A stretch of DNA of 64,000 bases from Candidatus Poribacteria bacterium (lineage in GTDB: Bacteria; Poribacteria; WGA-4E; WGA-3G), in assembly GCA_022821495.1 (NCBI GenBank), contig JAJEDN010000027.1, positions 1-64,000 on the forward strand, given 5' to 3'. The translations under genes and the position numbers were made by a program. The notes beneath the pieces are model-generated. The model made no database searches and was not told where the DNA came from. It saw only the letters and a list, made by a program, of their open reading frames with translations. Shown here piece after piece: positions 58,200-64,000 of the stretch (positions are counted from its first letter, which is position 1; every line of letters begins with the position of its first letter).

Positions 58200-60686
58200 A
58201 TGCCTGATTTTAACCAGAAAGCGCGCCGACACGCATCACCGAAGAACATGGAAGACAAAAATCGTACAGAGCGTTTTCGGTTTAGGGTTGGACTACGCGG
58301 TCAACAGGTGGTGCTTTTTTTGTTAGTTGCACTCATGCCGTTATTCGTCGTTTCACTGGCGATCAAGGTGTTGGGTGAGAATGCGCTAAAAGAGTCTGTC
58401 GGCGAAAATCATGTACTTCTGGCACAAGAAAAACTTGCCCGTGTCGATAATGCGATTTTCGAGAAAATCGCAAAGATCCAAGCCGAACTCCCAAACATTC
58501 GAGCAGCAGTTGTGCATGCTAACACTGCTAACGGGGAAGAAGCCGTATTTTTTAGTGTTTGGACGCAACTCGTGGATAGTATCCGGCTACTTGAGACGTA
58601 CGCGGGGGACAAAACTGAGGTGACTATTACCGACGCATCCGGGTACGTGCTACGCTCAAACAACCCGCAATTGAAGTATTTTACCGAAAGAGGTCTACCT
58701 GAGAGAGTAAACAACACAACTTGGTGGCAGAGTGCCTACAACAACGGCATAGGGTACCCATTTGCTGAAGACATCCGCTATGACAAGATACGAGGTGTAC
58801 ACCTACTACCAATCGCACTCCCAATACGTGCGACCTCTGAAAACGAAGTGCTGTCGTTTGGAGCCTCGGCGGCAAATACGGAAAATAATGCGGTCGGTGT
58901 GCTGAGGATTGTGTTAGTGCTTCCTGAACTCTTAGGTATTGTCGAGTCGAGCCTTGATCTGGAGAAAATGCACACGATCTTAACAGATGAATCCGGTAAA
59001 ATTATTGCCGCTTCATCGGAAAGTGGGTATCAAATAGATACCTACATAGAAATGAACAACGCAGCAGAGGAAGCGATTATCGAGGCAAAAAAAGCGGGGC
59101 AAGGGAAATACTACGACTATGAAGCAGCGGGTGAAACGGATAGCTTCAACGAACCGCGTGTGTACGGTTGGGCGCGGACCCAACTCTCGCCTGCAGAGCC
59201 GTGGAAAGTCCGGCAAAACTTCAGCAATTGGATCGTTTTTATTTCACGTCCGACGGCTGCGGCTTATGTTGGTGTGGTAAAATTAAACAACTATATTTTT
59301 TATCTTACCATTGGGTCAAGTTGTATCGTTGTATTCATTGCATGGTGGGCAGCACAGCGGATAGCAACACCTATATTGAAAGTGGCACAAGCCGCGCGTA
59401 GTATTGGGCAAGGTGAATTTGACAGCGAAATTGTCGTGGATAGCGACGACGAAGTCGGTACCCTCGCTGAAGAATTCAACGAGATGCGCCGAAATCTGAA
59501 AACCGCAGTTGATAAACTCACGCGAGAGGAGAGAAAACTTACCACTATCGTAGACAATCTCGGCGAAGGATTGATTGTTGTTGAACCTACCGGGTATGTG
59601 TTGTATGTCAATCCTGTCGCTGAACGACTCCTTAACCTCGGAGAAACCGATGGCTATGAAAACTATGTCTCAATTGATACAGAAACCGGCGCAATCCGCT
59701 GGACGAAAGCATCTGAAAACGGAGTGCTGTCGTTTGAATCAACTGGAGAACCTCAAATACAAGATACAAAAACGGTTGATCTGAAAATTCTATCTTCCTC
59801 GCAGCGTGAAATGGCACAGCACCAAACGATGATTGTGGAAGTAAGGGACAATGAACATCAACGCAATGGCGATGCGGATCGGGTTCTCCGTATTATAGTG
59901 AGCCAGTTTCCTGATGAGAGCAACAATGTTGCCGGTACAGTTTATGTCTTTGATGACATCACAAATGAACACGAAATAGAGCAAATGAAATCGGAGTTTG
60001 TTTCTCTGGTGTCCCATGAATTGCGGACACCCCTAACTTCCATTATTGGCTTTATCTCTTTGATACTTGATGGAAAAACGGGCGAGATTAATCAGAAACA
60101 GCACGAAAGCTTGAGCCGCGCACTCCGTCAATCAAAACGTCTCGCTGTCCTTATTAACGACCTGCTTGATATCTCACGAATTGAAGCCGGACGTATTGAG
60201 ATGAAACAGGAACAAGTACAGATAGATTGGATCGCAAAACGGCGAATCGAAGAACTCCGCCCACAAGCAGATGAGAAATCTATCTCTCTACTTTTAGAGG
60301 CACCGCCGAGTCTGCCGTTGATGATTGCGGATGCTGACCGGGTTGGGCAAATTTTTATCAACCTTATCGGAAATGCTATTAAATTCACCCCCAATAACGG
60401 AAAGGTGACAGTCAGAATATCAACATCTTCCCGGAACGGGAGTGAACACGACGGTTTTCACGTTGAAGTCATTGATACCGGACCGGGTATCCCCGCTGAC
60501 GAGAGAGAAAAGGTTTTCGATAAATTCAGGCAACTTGGCAGTGTACAGACCCGACAACAGGGCGGGAGCGGCTTAGGGCTTTCAATCGCCGCTGGAATCG
60601 TCGAAGCACACGGCGGGCAATTATGGGTGGATGCTGGAGATAACGGGCAAGGGTGCAACTTCCAGTTTTTTATTCCGTGTTCTTAG
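58200..60686 (+). CDS. membrane sensor histidine kinase with dCache-like, HAMP and PAS domains
   Basis: An 828-residue kinase: TM1 about 38-60, a ~310-residue periplasmic double-Cache-like sensor, TM2 about 365-385, HAMP (about 386-440), a PAS-like cytoplasmic part (about 440-580), HisKA with His606 (SHELRTPLTS), HATPase with N-box GNAIKFTPNNG, DTGPGIP, and GSGLGLS. It probably senses an external signal and passes phosphate to the receiver at 60739. Start 58200 or an ATG at 58248, no strong site. It directly precedes the receiver-phosphatase gene, as in partner-switching cascades. Confidence 0.9.
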   Translation: MPDFNQKARRHASPKNMEDKNRTERFRFRVGLRGQQVVLFLLVALMPLFVVSLAIKVLGENALKESVGENHVLLAQEKLARVDNAIFEKIAKIQAELPNIRAAVVHANTANGEEAVFFSVWTQLVDSIRLLETYAGDKTEVTITDASGYVLRSNNPQLKYFTERGLPERVNNTTWWQSAYNNGIGYPFAEDIRYDKIRGVHLLPIALPIRATSENEVLSFGASAANTENNAVGVLRIVLVLPELLGIVESSLDLEKMHTILTDESGKIIAASSESGYQIDTYIEMNNAAEEAIIEAKKAGQGKYYDYEAAGETDSFNEPRVYGWARTQLSPAEPWKVRQNFSNWIVFISRPTAAAYVGVVKLNNYIFYLTIGSSCIVVFIAWWAAQRIATPILKVAQAARSIGQGEFDSEIVVDSDDEVGTLAEEFNEMRRNLKTAVDKLTREERKLTTIVDNLGEGLIVVEPTGYVLYVNPVAERLLNLGETDGYENYVSIDTETGAIRWTKASENGVLSFESTGEPQIQDTKTVDLKILSSSQREMAQHQTMIVEVRDNEHQRNGDADRVLRIIVSQFPDESNNVAGTVYVFDDITNEHEIEQMKSEFVSLVSHELRTPLTSIIGFISLILDGKTGEINQKQHESLSRALRQSKRLAVLINDLLDISRIEAGRIEMKQEQVQIDWIAKRRIEELRPQADEKSISLLLEAPPSLPLMIADADRVGQIFINLIGNAIKFTPNNGKVTVRISTSSRNGSEHDGFHVEVIDTGPGIPADEREKVFDKFRQLGSVQTRQQGGSGLGLSIAAGIVEAHGGQLWVDAGDNGQGCNFQFFIPCS

Positions 60687-60738
60687 GTGTGGAGTCCTTA
60701 ACCGAAAGCGAAGCACTGTCGTTTAAATATCAAAAAAT

Positions 60739-62004
60739 ATGGCTGAAACGATCTTAGTCGTCGATGACGATCTGGATATACTTGAATTACTAAAGATGAA
60801 CCTTGAACCAGAGGGGTACAATGTACGGACCGCAAGTGATGGCGAGAGTGCAGTGCAGAGTGCTTGTGCAGATCCACCTGATCTGATCCTTCTGGATGTG
60901 ATGATGCCACATAAAAACGGCTTTGAGGTTATTGAGGAACTCAAAGATATAGAGGAGACAAAAAACGTCCCAGTCATTCTCGTTACAGCGCGTGGGCAGA
61001 CAGAGGATAAAGTTCGGGGTTTGGATACCGGTGCTGACGATTATATCACGAAACCCTTTGATTTACGGGAAGTAACCGCACGTGTTGAAGCTGTCCTCGG
61101 CAGAACGCGACCTATAAAATACATCAACCCTCTGATGCGGGCAATGGGCGAAGGGTTCAGCGAAGAAGGATTAGAACAACTCGCGGGGCATCTGCAAGCC
61201 GCCGCTGCAATTCAGAAAAAATTGTTACCCGAACAGCCGCCACATTTTGATGCGTTTGACATCGCAACCCTGCTACAAAGTTCGACTTCTGTTTCTGGGG
61301 ATTTCTACGATTTCATTCCTCTCAGTGAAACACGGATTGGGATTGTACTTGGTGATGTAAAGGGCAGTGGCATTCCTGCTGCACTATTGATGGTGATGAT
61401 TCGGACGGCACTCCGTCTACTCTGTCATGAAGAAGACGCACCCGATTTAATCCTCAAACGGGTGAATGATTTGGTGGTCCGAGATACCGAGGCGGATCTG
61501 TTCGCAACAATGATTTACGGGATACTTGATATATCAACTGCCACCTTTACATATTCAAATGGTGGACACTGCTATCCGTTTTATTGGAGAAACACTCGGA
61601 CTGCAGAGGTACTAAAAACAGATGGTATGTTGATCGGCGCATTTGAGGAGGCAAAATTCACAACTGGCACCTGTCTCTTGGAACCGGGTGAAGTCCTTCT
61701 TTTTTATACGGATGGTATCACTGAAACAGAAGCTGGAGACAGCGAGGCTTCCAATGGAAATCAGCGTGTATCCACAAGTTTAAACAGCAGCACTTCGTTT
61801 TCAGAGCAGAATGAAGGGCATCAAGATGCAATACTGACCGATATGTTCTACGGTGGGGACAGACTCGCTACTTGTCTCTCTAAAAACGCTTCGCTGTCAG
61901 CATCAGGTCTATGTGAAGCGATCGTTAATGACTTAGCCCGGTTCAGTGGAAGTACACAAACCCATGATGATAGGGCTTTAATTGTTATAAAACGTGACGT
62001 TTAA
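60739..62004 (+). CDS. response regulator fused to SpoIIE/RsbU-type PP2C phosphatase
   Basis: A 421-residue two-part protein. The N-terminal receiver (1-125) has acidic pair at 10-11, phospho-acceptor Asp53 (LLDVMMP), Thr83 and Lys105 (TKPFD). After a helical linker (150-180, with the LQAAAAIQKKLLP motif), the C-terminal PP2C domain shows SGDFYDF, VLGDVKGSGIPAALLM, and the DGITE segment; the metal Asp residues are there. Phosphorylation of Asp53 should switch the phosphatase that removes phosphate from STAS proteins. It follows the histidine kinase by 52 bp. Confidence 0.93.
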   Translation: MAETILVVDDDLDILELLKMNLEPEGYNVRTASDGESAVQSACADPPDLILLDVMMPHKNGFEVIEELKDIEETKNVPVILVTARGQTEDKVRGLDTGADDYITKPFDLREVTARVEAVLGRTRPIKYINPLMRAMGEGFSEEGLEQLAGHLQAAAAIQKKLLPEQPPHFDAFDIATLLQSSTSVSGDFYDFIPLSETRIGIVLGDVKGSGIPAALLMVMIRTALRLLCHEEDAPDLILKRVNDLVVRDTEADLFATMIYGILDISTATFTYSNGGHCYPFYWRNTRTAEVLKTDGMLIGAFEEAKFTTGTCLLEPGEVLLFYTDGITETEAGDSEASNGNQRVSTSLNSSTSFSEQNEGHQDAILTDMFYGGDRLATCLSKNASLSASGLCEAIVNDLARFSGSTQTHDDRALIVIKRDV

Positions 62005-62131
62005 AATAGGACGGGCATGCCGTGTAGGCACTTACCCGCACAACAAAATAACGAAAGACGAGACTATTTTCAAGTCCGTCTTGTAGGCACCCTTGGAAAA
62101 CATCCAAGCGCATAGAGAAGGAGCTTCAAAC

Positions 62132-62839
62132 GTGGGCGAGAGAACTGAACAGGCTATTACGCTTTCTCTCCCAAGTTCAATGCAACATGTTTACCTGCTC
62201 ACAGCTGTTGTCACCGAAATCCTCAAAGAGACAGATTTCGATGAAGACACTCAAGAGCGGATTAACCTTGCTGCCATTGAAGCGGGTACAAACGCGATTG
62301 AAAACGACGACAGAGAGGGTCCGGGTGAGCAGATAACTTTTCAGTTAATGTTGACTGAGAACGAACTTAGCCTTAGCACTCTGGAGGAAAGCGAAGCACT
62401 CAAATATAAAGAAACCGAAACCGCACAAGTTATTATGCTTTCCCTTCCAAGCTCGATGCAACATGTTTACCTGCTCGACGTTGTCGTCAGCGAAGTATTA
62501 AAAGAGGTGGGTTTCACTGAAGAAACCCAAGAGCAGATTAACCTTGCTGCCATCGAAGCCGGCACAAACGCAATCAAACACGGAAATAAAGAGGATCCAC
62601 GCAAAAGAGCGACAATTCAGTTTATCCTTGATGACGATAAATTAACGATTGTTATTCAGGACGAAGGCGAGGGATTTACACGTCAAGAAGTTGCTGATCC
62701 ACTTGACCCGGAGAATTTGCTCAAAAGTAGTGGCAGAGGCCTATTTTTGATGGAAGCCTGTATGGATGCTGTCACCTATGAAGCTAAGGGTACCATCATT
62801 AAAATGGTTAAATATAAAGCAGAACTGGAGCCGCAATGA
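62132..62839 (+). CDS. RsbW-like anti-sigma kinase with a degenerate N-terminal duplicate
   Basis: The 235-residue chain is two copies of an RsbW-type HATPase start. Copy 1 (about 7-84) has LSLPSSMQHVYLL and EAGTNAIENDD, but stops before any ATP-binding G box. Copy 2 (about 99-235), 92 residues later, repeats the same pattern and adds EAGTNAIKHGN (N-box), DEGEGF (G1) and GRGLFLM (G2), so only it can bind ATP. It would phosphorylate STAS proteins and hold a sigma factor. Start GTG 62132 has GAAGGAG 9 bases upstream; an in-frame TTG at 62093 has none. Confidence 0.9.
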   Translation: MGERTEQAITLSLPSSMQHVYLLTAVVTEILKETDFDEDTQERINLAAIEAGTNAIENDDREGPGEQITFQLMLTENELSLSTLEESEALKYKETETAQVIMLSLPSSMQHVYLLDVVVSEVLKEVGFTEETQEQINLAAIEAGTNAIKHGNKEDPRKRATIQFILDDDKLTIVIQDEGEGFTRQEVADPLDPENLLKSSGRGLFLMEACMDAVTYEAKGTIIKMVKYKAELEPQ

Positions 62840-63044
62840 TATTCGTTTCATATTTTTATACATTTAATATCACTAAGCGTCCGAAAAGTATGTTTTGAGA
62901 CTATTTTGTTCGATGCATCCAAGTCTTTCCGTCTATAGGATACAACGTATCAAACATTGAACCTTATTCAATCGGATGAGCGGGTATTGTACGCAGCAAT
63001 TGCCCATTTGGGTTTGGCATAATTTTATCTTTCAAGGAATTACT

Positions 63045-63404
63045 ATGCAAGTTAATATTCGACATAAAGGCAGTATTACAATTTTAGATATTGAGGGTAA
63101 AGTTATTGGAGCAGATACCTTAGCCCTTAAATCCATCATTGATCAACAGATTCAAGCAGCGAATAATGCAGCGGAAAACGAGGAAAAACTCAATTTGATT
63201 TTAAATCTGGAACGTGTCCAGATGATGGATAGTTCGGGTTTAGGGGTGCTTGTTGCTTCTTATACCACTATTCGCAGGAATGATGGACGCGTCGTACTTC
63301 TTAATCTTGGCGGCAACGTCAGAAGCCTTATTGTTATGGCAAAACTGATGACAATTTTTGACTGTTATAATACAGAAGCAGAAGCTATAGGGCATTTCCT
63401 ATAG
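63045..63404 (+). CDS. STAS-domain anti-sigma factor antagonist 2
   Basis: A 119-residue STAS protein with loop MMDSSGLGVLV, whose first or second Ser is the phospho-site. Preceding DTLALKSIIDQQI and following DGRVVLLNLGG match RsbV/SpoIIAA. It differs clearly from antagonist 1, so the pair may compete or respond to different kinases. ATG 63045 follows AAGGA; a longer frame from 62976 has no site. It closes the cascade; a family B element and the AccD-like gene follow. Confidence 0.9.
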   Translation: MQVNIRHKGSITILDIEGKVIGADTLALKSIIDQQIQAANNAAENEEKLNLILNLERVQMMDSSGLGVLVASYTTIRRNDGRVVLLNLGGNVRSLIVMAKLMTIFDCYNTEAEAIGHFL

Positions 63405-63416
63405 GTTCAAACGGGA

Positions 63417-63556
63417 ATAGTTATAAGTTATAAGTTTGGTTTTTGATGTTTGATCGTTATTCCAAGAAGTCTCTACTCGATTGAAGTACTGACAGTTACC
63501 AAAGAAACTTGAATCATCAGAACCCTCTTAACTAAAAACTTATAACTGTTAACTAA
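63417..63556. repeat. family B-like inverted-repeat element
   Basis: AGTTATAAGTT (63417-63434 region) and AACTTATAACTGTTAACTAAC (63535-63556 region) are inverted, close to the family B pattern but with TATAAG in place of TATCAG. It precedes the AccD-like start by about 13 bp. Confidence 0.5.
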
Positions 63557-63569
63557 CAACTATACAAAT

Positions 63570-64000
63570 ATGGAAGCGCGTATCTCTACTGACACACCAG
63601 AGAGCATCAATTTATGGTATAAATGCACCGGGTGCAACGAATTTGTTTTCAGAGGCGAACTTGAGCGAAACCTTTACACCTGCTCGCACTGCAATGCCCT
63701 ATTTCCTTTACTTGCTCAAAAACGTATCGAACACCTGCTCGATGATCCTGCAGCAGCACAAATCAGATTGACTGATACCGCAGGCATCGCTGCCGAAGGA
63801 ACGATTTCAGGGTATCCGACTTCTCTTTTCATCGCTGATATGGATGTGATCCCCGCTGAAATTGATGTATCCGTTCTTCTGGCAACCATTGAAAACGCTT
63901 TACAAAAACGAATTCCGCTGATTACGGTTGTCGCATGCCAACCAGAAGGATCCGAAGAGACGCTAACGGAAACCACCTATTTGACAATGCAAATGGAGCA
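63570..64000 (+). CDS. AccD-like carboxyltransferase subunit beta, partial, degenerate active-site region
   Basis: The frame starts at ATG 63570 and runs off the window after about 143 codons. N-terminal zinc finger Cys19, Cys22, Cys38 and Cys41 (YKCTGCNEF, YTCSHCNA) and the RGELERNLY segment match AccD. The following part aligns with AccD strands but the usual loop SGGARM is replaced by ACQPEGSEET, so the carboxyltransferase oxyanion site looks lost. It might be an AccD-derived paralogue rather than the true enzyme, or the loop could be rebuilt further on. Confidence 0.65.
   Translation, partial: MEARISTDTPESINLWYKCTGCNEFVFRGELERNLYTCSHCNALFPLLAQKRIEHLLDDPAAAQIRLTDTAGIAAEGTISGYPTSLFIADMDVIPAEIDVSVLLATIENALQKRIPLITVVACQPEGSEETLTETTYLTMQME

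Overview
The window looks like a chromosome segment of a marine diderm bacterium, most likely Candidatus Poribacteria or a close relative. That assignment is inference. It rests on four phytanoyl-CoA-dioxygenase-like genes, two Gfo/Idh/MocA oxidoreductases, DUF362 and DUF6785-type proteins, a dockerin-bearing LRR protein, a secreted protease ending in a 'YPNPFNP' sorting-type domain, and very many short inverted-repeat elements. An LptC-LptA-LptB set beside an LpxL-like acyltransferase shows an outer membrane with LPS-like lipid. The SRP RNA is nevertheless the long, Alu-domain-bearing type better known from Firmicutes.

Layout. 0.1-9.5 kb: MBL-cupin fusion, lipoprotein, Gfo/Idh oxidoreductase, LRR-dockerin protein, cysteine desulfurase, acetoacetyl-CoA-synthetase-like ligase, Uma2-type nuclease and DUF362 protein. 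9.7-15.2 kb: four PhyH-family oxygenases (two of them tandem paralogues) around a formylglycine-generating-enzyme-like protein with a textbook sigma-54 promoter motif upstream. 15.4-23 kb: MATE transporter, then lpxL-lptC-lptA and lptB-rpoN-hpf, the gene order familiar from Proteobacteria. 23.2-35.4 kb: valS, thioesterase, nadB (its 5' end tandemly duplicated), lytic transglycosylase, aldo/keto reductase, gatB, a lone PotA-like ATPase, Gfo/Idh oxidoreductase. 35.4-48.6 kb: accessory region rich in MITE-like repeats, with a DUF433 protein, GNAT, NHL-repeat protein, DUF6785 membrane protein, a fused MNT-HEPN protein, lipoproteins, M48 and C39-type proteases and an orphan histidine kinase. 48.6-57.7 kb: information-processing block: ECF-like sigma factor, six tRNAs (all four UCN/AGY serine anticodons UGA, GCU, CGA, GGA plus Arg-ACG and Ala-CGC), tadA, SRP RNA, dnaX, ybaB, recR, M28 peptidase, mnmG, rsmG. 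57.8-63.4 kb: a partner-switching cascade (STAS, membrane histidine kinase, receiver-PP2C phosphatase, RsbW-like kinase with an internal duplication, second STAS). The right edge cuts an AccD-like gene.

How genes work together. tRNA-Arg(ACG) lies 24 bp upstream of tadA, whose enzyme edits that tRNA's wobble A to inosine. RpoN is encoded in the same window as a consensus -24/-12 element. The Lpt genes supply parts of the envelope lipid bridge. The 57.8-63.4 kb cluster can be read as sensor, phosphatase, kinase/anti-sigma and antagonist in one transcription direction.

The most unusual non-coding structure is a set of modular inverted-repeat elements: terminal repeats AGGACTTACGCA/TGCGTAAGTCCT with exchangeable interiors, a second MITE family with CTATGGTGAATTATAGAA-type ends sitting upstream of both toxin-antitoxin-like genes, and a 105-bp palindromic insert found twice, identical, at the same spot in the same hairpin but in two different host elements, with an empty site also present. 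No rRNA, CRISPR array, prophage or transposase gene was seen.
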